A stretch of DNA of 40,178 nucleotides from Candidatus Halobeggiatoa sp. HSG11 (GTDB lineage Bacteria > Pseudomonadota > Gammaproteobacteria > Beggiatoales > Beggiatoaceae): positions 1 through 40,178 of the forward strand of contig JAUCGL010000024.1 in assembly GCA_030378105.1 (NCBI GenBank), in the 5' to 3' direction. Positions 1-7,795 of this stretch are shown piece after piece. Positions within the stretch are counted from its first letter, which is position 1. Each line of letters begins with the position of its first letter. Position numbers and translations under genes: made by a program. Under the pieces are notes generated by a model. The model worked only from the letters and a program-made list of their open reading frames with translations, searched no databases and was not told the DNA's origin.

Positions 1-163
1 CCAACAATAATTTATCAATTAACTCTTTCTTTTCCTCAGAAATTTTGTTTTTTGGATTCAAAACAAATTGTCTCAAACAATCTTTGCAGGCATATTTTTG
101 TTTTCCATTGTGAATGGTTCCATTTTTTATAACGTTTTCTGAGTTGCAGGTTGGACAATTCAT
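1..163 (-). CDS. IS1-family transposase, N-terminal fragment cut by the window edge
   Basis: Reading the minus strand from an ATG at 163-161 gives 54 codons that stay open to the window edge. The protein begins MNCPTCNSENVIKNG and has a zinc ribbon made of C3-x2-C6 and C26-x2-C29, followed by an RQF motif and a basic/acidic helix. This is the InsA-like N-terminal DNA-binding part of IS1-family transposases. The catalytic DDE part would lie to the left, outside the window. The AT-rich 60 bases upstream probably hold the IS end, but I could not define the terminal inverted repeat. Confidence 0.75.
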   Translation of the reverse strand, partial: MNCPTCNSENVIKNGTIHNGKQKYACKDCLRQFVLNPKNKISEEKKELIDKLLL

Positions 164-224
164 TATTTTTTCCTTAATATTTTTAATATATTATACACCA
201 CTACTTTCTGGAGGACTACCCATA

Positions 225-362
225 AATTAACGGTAAGATTGTTCAAAATTTCAAGAAATGCCTCTTCGCTTAAACTATTTCTTCAAATTTTTGAACTCTC
301 ACGCAAGTTACAAACAACTCGACCTCGACCTCGGCTTCGTCTCTCCATGTCTCGCAGCGAAA
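225..362 (-). repeat. Partial inverted copy of large repeat C
   Basis: This is the reverse complement of the first half of the repeat at 7296-7576 and 33117-33551. Recognisable parts are the block ending in CATGTCTCGCAGCGAA, a stretch containing CTCACGCAAGTT, and TTGTTCAAAATTTCAAGAAA. It is diverged and lacks the second half. No gene or other structure was seen between 363 and 535. Confidence 0.7.
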
Positions 363-535
363 GATGTTTGCTAATCCAAGAATTAAAATAGAAAAAATAG
401 CGGACAGACCACATTTTATTTGATATAATTTACAACTGGTTATTAGTCTTTGTTCAAAAGCTTGATGGAATTCTAATACATATAAGGAAACCGAGAAATA
501 ATCGAAATGCTTGTTTTTTTGTTGATGAAGATTAA

Positions 536-816
536 ATGAAATCAGTCAGGCTGCTTGATGGAGGCTACGTACTGCTGCAAATTCCAGCAATCGCTATTGA
601 GCGTAGAACATTTTTGATAGCTGATGAAAAAAAACTTAAATTTACTAGGTTCTGTTGACATTTCATTTTTATAATCATCTTAAACCTTTGCTGGACAACG
701 GTTTTAGTGAAATTACAATGATTTTTGTAACGTTTTGATAAATCAAGTGTTTTAGCCAAATGTCAACAGAACCTAGAAGAATAACAATTTACGTACTTAA
801 GGAACTACAATGTTAA
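536..816 (+). pseudogene. Small ORF interrupted by a MITE, just upstream of the CHASE2 gene
   Basis: An ORF starts at ATG 536 (MKSVRLLDGGYVLLQ...) and hits a stop at 656-658 inside the MITE at 646-775. Removing the MITE and one copy of the TA target restores one frame of about 50 codons. That frame ends ...YVLKELQC with a TAA at 814-816, overlapping the ATG of the CHASE2 gene (ATG 810-812), as in translationally coupled genes. The product family is not recognised. The ORF is short, so it may be a chance frame; the clean restoration and the stop/start overlap are the only support. Confidence 0.4.
646..775. mobile_element. 130-bp MITE with perfect 16-bp terminal inverted repeats
   Basis: The ends are TAGGTTCTGTTGACATTT and its exact complement AAATGTCAACAGAACCTA. 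If the outer TA on each side is a target duplication, the element proper is GGTTCTG...CAGAACC. Flanking bases read C-TA and TA-G, so a 4-bp CTAG site is also possible. There is no room for a transposase, so this is a non-autonomous element mobilised in trans by an IS with the same ends (IS630- or IS5-like by target preference; inferred). Confidence 0.85.
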
Positions 817-2171
817 TAAAACGTATCTATAAAAATATCATCCACACTTTGATTATTCGCCATTTATTTCAATGGTTAATCAGGATAATGCAACCAGTAC
901 AATGGCTGCGGAAAAAATACTGGCAAATACTTTCCCTTTTCCAACGTAACATTATTATTGGTGGCTTTATCGCCTTGCTTATCTTAATTTTACATCATTT
1001 TGCTTGGTTACAGGAAATGGAAAATTTTGCTATGGATAGCATGATGGAAGTCAATCAATCCCTACCACGTATTTCCGCAACTACCCAAGGCTTGGCTTTT
1101 ACCCTGCTGGATATTGATGAACAGAGCTACCGTGAATGGGGAGAACCATTTTATACTCCCAGAGATAAACTACTCACGCTAATTCGTTTGGCAATAGCAC
1201 AACAAGCGAAACTGATTTTGGTTGATATTGATATTTCCCATGTTGGACACGATCCGGTTGCTGATGCCAAGTTGCAACAATTTCTACAAGAATATAATGG
1301 AAAGCCGCCGTTGATATTGTTGCGTAGCTTTTATCCAGATATTCCAAACCAACCAAAAGATACCACAATGCCACAGTTGCGTCCCTTGTTTTTCAATCCA
1401 GATTTGGTGGGCAGTGGGGTATTCTGGGCCCATCCTTTGTTTAAGAAAAATCAACATGACCAATTAATTAGCTATTGGTATTTACTCAAAGCTGGTTGTG
1501 AAAATGGTAGAGCTACCATATTGCCATCCTATCAATTAATCAGCCATACTCTGTTACATGCACAGACTCTTGCCACTGCACTGCAACAAATAACTCCTAA
1601 CGATTGCCAAAGTCAGCTACCAAAAGTTCTGACTTATGATGACAAAACCCTTGAACTTTCTAGTAACAATATTGGTGAACGGATTATTTATACTCTTGCC
1701 GGTTTGCTGGATAATGAGGAATTTAAACGTCTGCCGGCCAGAAGTTTGTTGTCATGTCTTGAAAACCCTTGTGCAAATGATGCAATTAAAGATCGGGTTG
1801 TGGTTATTGCTGCTGATCATTCTGGTACTCGTGACCACCATTTGACCCCATTAGGCGTGCTTTCTGGTGGTGTGATTATTATCAATGCGGTTAAGTCCTT
1901 TTATATGTTTGGTCAGATTGGTCCGCCTCCACTTTGGTTGCAATTGTTACTTGAAATTATTCTGATTGTTTGTATGGCATGGCTTTTTAGCCGTTTTAAT
2001 TCTAAAATAGCTACCTTTATTGTCGGGATTTTTATTGTTATTATCTTAATACCAATTAGTTTTTATTTTTTCAAATTTGGTATCTGGATTGATTTTGCTT
2101 TGCCGATTTTGGCTATGCAGTTTTATCAAATGATTGCTCAATATGAAGAAAATGCGAGGAAAAATTTATGA
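810..2171 (+). CDS. CHASE2-domain membrane protein without an output domain
   Basis: A 453-aa protein with one membrane helix near residues 46-66, a large extracytoplasmic region (about 70-365) of CHASE2 type, and three hydrophobic helices between about 372 and 445. This is the usual CHASE2 topology. In most family members the helices are followed by a cyclase, GGDEF or kinase domain; here the protein stops within about ten residues of the last helix, so it is a sensor without its own enzymatic output. The start is supported by AAGGA about seven bases upstream. The next gene overlaps its stop by four bases (ATGA), so the two are probably co-translated. The sensed ligand cannot be told. Confidence 0.82.
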   Translation: MLIKRIYKNIIHTLIIRHLFQWLIRIMQPVQWLRKKYWQILSLFQRNIIIGGFIALLILILHHFAWLQEMENFAMDSMMEVNQSLPRISATTQGLAFTLLDIDEQSYREWGEPFYTPRDKLLTLIRLAIAQQAKLILVDIDISHVGHDPVADAKLQQFLQEYNGKPPLILLRSFYPDIPNQPKDTTMPQLRPLFFNPDLVGSGVFWAHPLFKKNQHDQLISYWYLLKAGCENGRATILPSYQLISHTLLHAQTLATALQQITPNDCQSQLPKVLTYDDKTLELSSNNIGERIIYTLAGLLDNEEFKRLPARSLLSCLENPCANDAIKDRVVVIAADHSGTRDHHLTPLGVLSGGVIIINAVKSFYMFGQIGPPPLWLQLLLEIILIVCMAWLFSRFNSKIATFIVGIFIVIILIPISFYFFKFGIWIDFALPILAMQFYQMIAQYEENARKNL

Positions 2172-3028
2172 AACAAATATTAAAAAAAAGACCTGTCAGG
2201 TTTTGGAAACTTAACAGGTCTGGGTTGGAATTTATTTGGCTGTCTATACTCACTTTTTTACTAACTGCTACACTGCCGGTATCAGCAGCTTGGTGGATAG
2301 CAGAAATCGGTGGCGGAGATTGTACGATTACCCGTGATGCTAAACCACTGAAAGTTTTACAACTCATGGCATTGAATGAGGGAGATGTCGTTTGGGCCGG
2401 CAAAGGTAGCTATTTGAAACTTATCAAGGAAAATCGGCAATTTCAAAAGGTGTCTAGTGAAAATAGTCCATTTACGATTCCACAAACGCCACCGCCATCT
2501 AGTTTGATTGGCAATCTGTTCATTATATTGGAAAAGTGGTTTTCGCAAAAAACTGGACAACAAACTGCTGATATTGATCTCAGTTCACGAGGTGGTACTT
2601 GGAAGGGTTTTGGATTACAGGGTGTGAGTAAGAAAAATTATTTGCGGTCTGGGTTGAAACAGTTACAGGTTTATTGGCAAGAAGGTGTTGCTCCGTATAA
2701 ATTGGTATTGAGACAGGGGAAAAACATTATTGCCAGTTCAGATAGCCAACAACGTCAGGCACGTTTATCTTTTCCTGCATTAGCGGATGGCAGGTATGAA
2801 TTGGTATTGGATGATGATTATTATCAGCAACAAGTCATTCAGTTGGAAGTTGGGGTGGAACTACCTGAAGAAGCACGAATTATTCAGCAATCCGAGTTGC
2901 CGGCAATAATTAAACAGGGTTATTTTGCCTTGGCATTGGTTAAACATCCAAGTTGGCGATTACAGGCTCAACAAGAATTGCATAAGCAACCGGCTTTATT
3001 GGTGCAGGTGTTGAATATGCGGGAATGA
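2168..3028 (+). CDS. Secreted FecR-like protein of the CHASE2 operon
   Basis: A 286-aa protein with a signal peptide: a basic n-region, a hydrophobic core around residues 24-38, and a likely cleavage after VSA near residue 40. The region from about 48 to 80 (GGDCTITRD...GDVVWAGKGSYLKL) has the look of a FecR-like beta domain. A second beta-rich part follows (about 155-240), then a helical C-terminus. It probably sits in the periplasm or is membrane-tethered and works with the CHASE2 protein, whose stop overlaps its start. The first codons are formed by a palindromic repeat core (2190-2222), so the true start could be a little downstream, for example TTG 2224. Family assignment is tentative. 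Confidence 0.6.
   Translation: MKQILKKRPVRFWKLNRSGLEFIWLSILTFLLTATLPVSAAWWIAEIGGGDCTITRDAKPLKVLQLMALNEGDVVWAGKGSYLKLIKENRQFQKVSSENSPFTIPQTPPPSSLIGNLFIILEKWFSQKTGQQTADIDLSSRGGTWKGFGLQGVSKKNYLRSGLKQLQVYWQEGVAPYKLVLRQGKNIIASSDSQQRQARLSFPALADGRYELVLDDDYYQQQVIQLEVGVELPEEARIIQQSELPAIIKQGYFALALVKHPSWRLQAQQELHKQPALLVQVLNMRE
2190..2222. repeat. Palindromic core of repeat F inside a coding start
   Basis: AGACCTGTCAGG and CTTAACAGGTCT form an inverted repeat. It is the same core as in the MITEs at 15275-15367 and 31397-31490, here without their outer arms. It encodes part of the signal-peptide n-region of the FecR-like protein. Confidence 0.65.
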
Positions 3029-3034
3029 GAAAAA

Positions 3035-3134
3035 TGTAGGTTGGGTTAGCTTATTGAGCGTAGCGAAATAACGTAACCCAACATGTTAAGTTAAATAAAT
3101 TGTGTCGGGTTACGTTGCACTTAGTTGACCTACA
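3035..3134. repeat. Palindromic MITE-like repeat G
   Basis: It begins TGTAGGTTGGGTTAGC and ends TTGACCTACA. Internal GTAACCCAAC and GGGTTACG blocks form further inverted pairs. It fills most of the gap between the FecR-like gene and the toxin-antitoxin pair. Confidence 0.7.
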
Positions 3135-3323
3135 TAAACTGAGATAGCAACTGGGTGAGTAAATGTTTTAAGTTGGGTGAGGAGTGATTGTTGTTTTTGG
3201 TTCATATCGAACAAATATACAGCATATATCGGACATATTTCGGACATTTTATAAAGGGAGTTGTTAATTATTTGTTTTTCAGATAAAATTAGAACATTAT
3301 TAAAAAAATAATGGTAAAATAAA

Positions 3324-3611
3324 ATGCAACCTATTGAAGTACAAAATATTAATCCCGTATCATACCGGACTTTCAACTGTGAAGTGCAAGTCCCAAAAGG
3401 ATTAAACCCTATTGAGATTCAAGAAGCTCTTATAGCCGTGCTATACCATATTAACAAAATTTCAGAACCTCAAGCTTGTCATATACTTAATATACCGAGA
3501 CGAAAATTTGAAGAGGCTATATTACCAAAATATGGCTTAACTACCTATTCAGAAGATGAAGAAGAATTAGAAATAGAACTCAAAGCTGCTGGATATGAAA
3601 CAAATTGTTAG
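3324..3611 (+). CDS. UPF0175-family antitoxin
   Basis: A 95-aa protein. The middle, about residues 28-75, has the helical UPF0175 pattern: EIQEALIAVLYHINKIS, then QACHILNIPRRKFEEAI, then a short segment before an acidic tail. UPF0175 proteins are usually DNA-binding antitoxins encoded just before a DUF3368 PIN-domain toxin, and that is the arrangement here, with a 17-base overlap. It would neutralise the toxin and probably repress its own promoter. The AT-rich stretch at 3230-3320 likely carries that promoter. Confidence 0.8.
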   Translation: MQPIEVQNINPVSYRTFNCEVQVPKGLNPIEIQEALIAVLYHINKISEPQACHILNIPRRKFEEAILPKYGLTTYSEDEEELEIELKAAGYETNC

Positions 3612-4095
3612 TAATACCGGCCCATTAATTTCTTTAGAAAAAATACCAAATGGTTTTGAACTCATCCGAAGGAGTTACGATCAAATTATTATCCCTACGA
3701 GCGTATTACTTGAATTAACAGAAGGTATTACACCAGAAAAACAATCTTATCTTGAATACTATCAAATCAAAGATTTAATTACTGTTATCTCTGTTGGAAT
3801 ATTAGATAATATTCCTGAAAAGCATTATCTTGACATAGGTGAACTGGAAGCAATCTCTCTTGCATTTAAGCTAAATTATCAATTACTTATTGAAGAAAAA
3901 CATGGGAGAAGAATTGCAAAAAAAATGGGGCTAGAAATCTCAGGTATTGCTGGACAAGTGATGAAGCTATTTCATGAAAACAAGATATCTTCGATTGAAG
4001 CTTTGAGCTATTTAGAAGCTCTTTATCAACATTTTAGAATCAATAAAATAATCTATGAAGGTTTAAAAATACAGATTCTTAAAGAGAGTAAATAA
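3595..4095 (+). CDS. DUF3368 PIN-domain toxin (putative RNase)
   Basis: A 166-aa PIN-like protein. The N-terminal motif VSNTGPLISL is the first conserved strand of DUF3368, where N or D can occupy the metal-site position. The second motif, LDIGELEAISLA (about residues 80-92), carries the conserved acidic residues. The third, LLIEEKHGRRIAKKMG (about 97-113), has EE where many relatives have DD. The family is thought to cleave RNA with bound magnesium or manganese. It follows the UPF0175 gene with an overlap, giving a type II toxin-antitoxin operon. The pair sits between the CHASE2 operon and the TPR-CHAT gene and may have entered that cluster later. Confidence 0.8.
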   Translation: MKQIVSNTGPLISLEKIPNGFELIRRSYDQIIIPTSVLLELTEGITPEKQSYLEYYQIKDLITVISVGILDNIPEKHYLDIGELEAISLAFKLNYQLLIEEKHGRRIAKKMGLEISGIAGQVMKLFHENKISSIEALSYLEALYQHFRINKIIYEGLKIQILKESK

Positions 4096-4122
4096 ATTAT
4101 AAATCAATCAGAGACCAGAACT

Positions 4123-7100
4123 ATGCAATCCATTCTTAAACTGATATTTTTAACTGTTTTGCTGTTTAGCGGCCAAAGCTGTATGCAAGATAACGACCAA
4201 GCTTTGTTACAACAAGCTGAATCTCTCAATCAACAATTGGTTAAAGCCTATCAACAAGGCAAGTATCCACAGGCAATTGAACTGGGGAAACGGGCATTAA
4301 AAATCTATCAACAAGTGCTGGGAGACCATCCCGAAACTGCCACCAGCCTCAACAACCTCGCATTAATGTATGAAAGTATGGGCGAATATGCCCGCGCCGA
4401 ACCGCTTTATCAAAAGGCTTTGGCAATCAAGAAAACGGCCCTCGGCGAAAACCATCCTCGCTATGCCAACAGCCTCAACAACTTTGCAGAACTGTACAAA
4501 AGTATGGGCGACTATGCCCGCGCTGAATCGCTTCATCAAAAGGCTTTGGCAATCAGGAAAACCGCTCTTGGTGAAAACCATCCTGACTATGCTCAAAGCC
4601 TCAACAACCTCGCATTACTGTACAAAAGTATGGGCGACTATGCCCGCGCCGAGCCGTTTTATCAACAGGCTTTGGCAATTGACAAAATCGCTCTTGGTGA
4701 AAATCACCCCGATTATGCCATAGACCTCAACAACCTCGCAGTACTGTACGAAAGTATGGGCGACTATGCCCGCGCCGAGCCGCTTTATCAACAGGCTTTG
4801 GCAATTGACAAAATCGCTCTTGGTGAAAATCACCCTGGTTATGCTACAGGCCTCAACAACCTTGCACAACTGTACGAAAGTATGGGCGACTATGCCCGCG
4901 CCGAACCGCTTTATCAACAGGCTTTAGCAATCAGGAAAACCGCTCTTGGTGAAAACCATTCTGACTATGCCCAAAGCCTCAACAACCTTGCCTTTCTGTA
5001 CAAAAGTATGGGCGACTATGCCCGTGCCGAACCGCTTTATCAAAAGGCTTTGGCAATCCGGAAAACCGCTCTTGGCGAAAACCATCCTGATTATGCCCTA
5101 AGCCTCAACAACCTCGCAGCACTGTACAAAAGTATGGGCGACTATACCCGCGCCGAGCCGCTTTATCAAAAGGCTTCAAAGATATGGAAAACTGCCCTCG
5201 GCGAAAACCATCCTCGCTATGCCACCAGCCTCAATAACCTCGCATATCTGTACAGTGATATGGGCGACTATGCCCGTGCCGAGACGCTTTATCAAAAGGC
5301 TTCAAAGATATGGAAAACTGCCCTCGGCGAAAACCATCCTCGCTATGCCACCAGCCTCAATAACCTCGCATATCTGTACAGTGATATGGGCGACTATGCC
5401 CGTGCCGAACCACTTTATCAGCAAGCCTTACTCATCTGGCAAAAGAAACTTGGTAGTAGCCATCCCAGCACCGCCCTAGCGTTAATGAACTACGCCCGTC
5501 TATTACAACAACAATCCCAACCTCTTGCCGCAATATTCTTCGCCAAACGAGCCATAAACACCCTACAAAGTAGTCGTCAACAAAACATCACCCTATCCAC
5601 AGAACTAAAAAAAAGCTTCATTCAATCCAAAGAAAACGATTACCGCCTCCTCGCCAAATGGCTAGTTAATGCCGGCCGCCTCCCCGAAGCCGAACAAGTT
5701 CTTGCCCTACTAAAAGAAAAAGAAGTCTTCCACTTCCTCCGCCGCGACCGCAGCCGCAGTGCCAACTTCAGCCACAACATAACTTGCACCCAACAAGAAC
5801 AAAACTGGTGCCAACGCTATCAACAAATCAGCGAACAACTTGCCACAATGGGCATGGAACACGCTAAACTAGAAGAAAAAGGCAGCAACCTTCGCACCCC
5901 GCAAGAACAAGCACGTTTTGAACAACTAAGAAAAGATTTGGATATTGCCGATACCGCCTATTATGCCCTAATTACAGACTTGAAACAGGCATTTAGCCAA
6001 CAAGCCAAACAACAAAAACGGCTAACTACAGCCCAAATTGACGACATGCCAGATAACTTTCAAGAAACCTTGCATACCCTAAGCAAAGAACTAAATGGCC
6101 AAGTCGTAGCATTATACTACTGGCTAACCGAAAACCAACTCAACATCATCCTCACCACCCAACACTCCCGTCTCGCCAGAGTAGTAAAAACCGACACCCA
6201 AGACCTACGTCATAAAATCATGGCATATCGGCAAAAACTCCTCAACCAACAAGATGTTAGCACCGAATCCCAAGAATTATACCAACAAATAATTCAACCC
6301 ATCGCCGCCGACTTAAAACAAGTCAAAGCCAATTTTCTGATGCTATCACTGGATGATGTCCTGCGTTACCTACCAATTGCTGCCCTCCACGATGGCAAAC
6401 AATACCTTATTGAACAATACGGCCTAAGTGTTTACACCGCCGCCACTGGAACCGGTTTCCACCTACAAACCCCACCAAAAACCAATTGGCAAATGGCCGG
6501 ACTTGGTGTTAGTCAAGGTGCAGAGGCAGTTGAAAACAACGGCGAACAATTTGATTTCTCTCCCTTACCAGCAGCAGCCCAAGAACTACAAGACATTATC
6601 CGTGAAAATAAGCAAGATACAGGCATTCTCCCCGGTAAAGTCCTACTCAATGAAGCATTTACTCTGCAAAGTCTACAAGACACTCTCGGACAGAAGCAAC
6701 ATCAAGTTCTACACCTAGCCACCCATTTCAAATTAAGACCCGGCAATGAAAGCCATTCCTTCTTATTACTTGGCAATGGCAAAACCTTAAATCTCAGCGA
6801 ACTCAACCAACGCCGTTACCGTTTTCGTGGCATTGACTTACTCACTTTATCCGCTTGCAACACAGCTATGGGTACAGTTAAAACCAAAGCAGACGGTGCA
6901 GAAATAGAAAGCTTCGGCACTATCGCCCAAACCAAAGGAGCCAAAGCCGTACTCGCTACCCTCTGGCAAGTCAACGACACCAGCACCAGTGTCCTTATGC
7001 AATATTTCTATCAACTCCGTGAACAACAAAAAGTCAGTAAAATAAAAGCCTTACGTCAAGCACAACTTGCATTCATTCAAGGCAAAATCAAATCATCAAC

Positions 7101-7167
7101 CAGCAAAACGCCTTATCACCATCCCTATCACTGGGCAGCGTTTATACTTATGGGGAACTTGTTGTAA
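4123..7167 (+). CDS. TPR-CHAT protease-like protein, exported or lipid-anchored
   Basis: A 1014-aa protein. It has an N-terminal signal-like segment with a Cys near residue 20 (weak lipobox GQSC). About ten kinesin-light-chain-type TPR units of 42 residues follow (about 60-440; consensus LNNLAxLYxSMGDYARAEPLYQ), then a helical linker and a C-terminal CHAT domain (about 690-1014). The putative catalytic His868 lies in LHLATHF and Cys912 in LTLSACNTA, so the caspase-like dyad is intact. TPR-CHAT proteins are caspase-fold peptidases or scaffolds in bacterial signalling and defence. The CHASE2 and FecR-like genes upstream are frequent companions in bacteria rich in CHAT proteins (inference). The substrate is unknown. 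Confidence 0.85.
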   Translation: MQSILKLIFLTVLLFSGQSCMQDNDQALLQQAESLNQQLVKAYQQGKYPQAIELGKRALKIYQQVLGDHPETATSLNNLALMYESMGEYARAEPLYQKALAIKKTALGENHPRYANSLNNFAELYKSMGDYARAESLHQKALAIRKTALGENHPDYAQSLNNLALLYKSMGDYARAEPFYQQALAIDKIALGENHPDYAIDLNNLAVLYESMGDYARAEPLYQQALAIDKIALGENHPGYATGLNNLAQLYESMGDYARAEPLYQQALAIRKTALGENHSDYAQSLNNLAFLYKSMGDYARAEPLYQKALAIRKTALGENHPDYALSLNNLAALYKSMGDYTRAEPLYQKASKIWKTALGENHPRYATSLNNLAYLYSDMGDYARAETLYQKASKIWKTALGENHPRYATSLNNLAYLYSDMGDYARAEPLYQQALLIWQKKLGSSHPSTALALMNYARLLQQQSQPLAAIFFAKRAINTLQSSRQQNITLSTELKKSFIQSKENDYRLLAKWLVNAGRLPEAEQVLALLKEKEVFHFLRRDRSRSANFSHNITCTQQEQNWCQRYQQISEQLATMGMEHAKLEEKGSNLRTPQEQARFEQLRKDLDIADTAYYALITDLKQAFSQQAKQQKRLTTAQIDDMPDNFQETLHTLSKELNGQVVALYYWLTENQLNIILTTQHSRLARVVKTDTQDLRHKIMAYRQKLLNQQDVSTESQELYQQIIQPIAADLKQVKANFLMLSLDDVLRYLPIAALHDGKQYLIEQYGLSVYTAATGTGFHLQTPPKTNWQMAGLGVSQGAEAVENNGEQFDFSPLPAAAQELQDIIRENKQDTGILPGKVLLNEAFTLQSLQDTLGQKQHQVLHLATHFKLRPGNESHSFLLLGNGKTLNLSELNQRRYRFRGIDLLTLSACNTAMGTVKTKADGAEIESFGTIAQTKGAKAVLATLWQVNDTSTSVLMQYFYQLREQQKVSKIKALRQAQLAFIQGKIKSSTSKTPYHHPYHWAAFILMGNLL
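4335..5440 (+). repeat. 126-bp tandem repeats encoding TPR units
   Basis: Nine near-identical 126-bp units encode the 42-residue TPR repeats. The last two (roughly 5180-5430) are identical over about a whole period, including the SDMGD variant, which points to a recent duplication. Confidence 0.9.
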
Positions 7168-7295
7168 ATCAGAATGCCTGTTTCTTTACAGACGAAGATT
7201 ATCAGTTTTACTATGAATCTCTTGATAACTAACCATGTCCACAGATGGAGTGATGAAAATTCCCTCTTTATTGTTTGATTTAATATCATCAACTG

Positions 7296-7576
7296 CTGCG
7301 AGACATGGAGAGGCGAAGCCGAAGTCGAGTAGTCCGCGACTTGCGTGAGAGTTCTTAAATTTGAAGAAATAGTTAAGCGGAGCGCATTTCTTGAAATTTT
7401 GAACAAGCTCACCGTTAAGTCATGGGGGGAGTCGGTGGGACGGAGCTGCTTCAGTGCGGAGTCGCCCGATGAGACCGGACGTGTCGGGGCAATTATAACA
7501 GGTTTCGCTGAAAAATTGATTAGTTCACGGGACATGGACGTTCCGGGGACATCATGAAATTTCTGCGAAACTCATC
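7296..7576 (+). repeat. Full copy of large interspersed repeat C
   Basis: About 280 bases shared with 33117-33551 and, in part, inverted at 225-362. Landmarks are CTGCGAGACATGGAGAGGCG, AAATTTGAAGAAATAG, a GTGGGACGGAGCTGCTTCAG block, and an end reading CATGAAATTTCTGCGAAACTC. No meaningful coding frame is conserved between copies. The rest of the 7168-7295 gap shows nothing else. Confidence 0.8.
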
Positions 7577-7734
7577 AATTTATTATTGTTTCAAATACAC
7601 AATTAAGTAAACCCAAACTAAGAACGTTAGAAAAAGAATATAACCTAAGAGTAGGCAATATTGTACATAGTGAGCCAAGAAAACCTATCCCTGATTAAAA
7701 AAGTAAAATATGAAGAGTTTCGCAGAGATTTCAT
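7554..7734. other. Inverted-repeat cassette holding a C-terminal ORF fragment
   Basis: CATGAAATTTCTGCGAAACTC at 7554 is matched by its near-complement GAGTTTCGCAGAGATTTCATG at the other end (20 of 21 positions). Between them a plus-strand frame reads ...LSKPKLRTLEKEYNLRVG... and stops at a TAA near 7698, as if it were the tail of a lost gene. The family is not recognised. The left arm is also the end of repeat C. Confidence 0.5.
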
Positions 7735-7795
7735 GTTTACCTCTCATGTCTCGCAACACAAGAGGCGAACAACCATAACATAACAAAATCTACTT

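Noticed and set aside
565-759. 64-codon ORF on the minus strand
   Set aside because: It spans the MITE and its flank, has no recognisable family, and opposes the more plausible small plus-strand ORF.
4123-7167. Link between the TPR-CHAT protein and CRISPR, as in type III-E Craspase
   Set aside because: The CRISPR system here is type I-F, lies over 12 kb away with unrelated genes between, and the TPR-CHAT protein has an export signal.
7128-7535. 135-codon minus-strand ORF
   Set aside because: It runs through repeat C and the end of the TPR-CHAT gene and has no family features.
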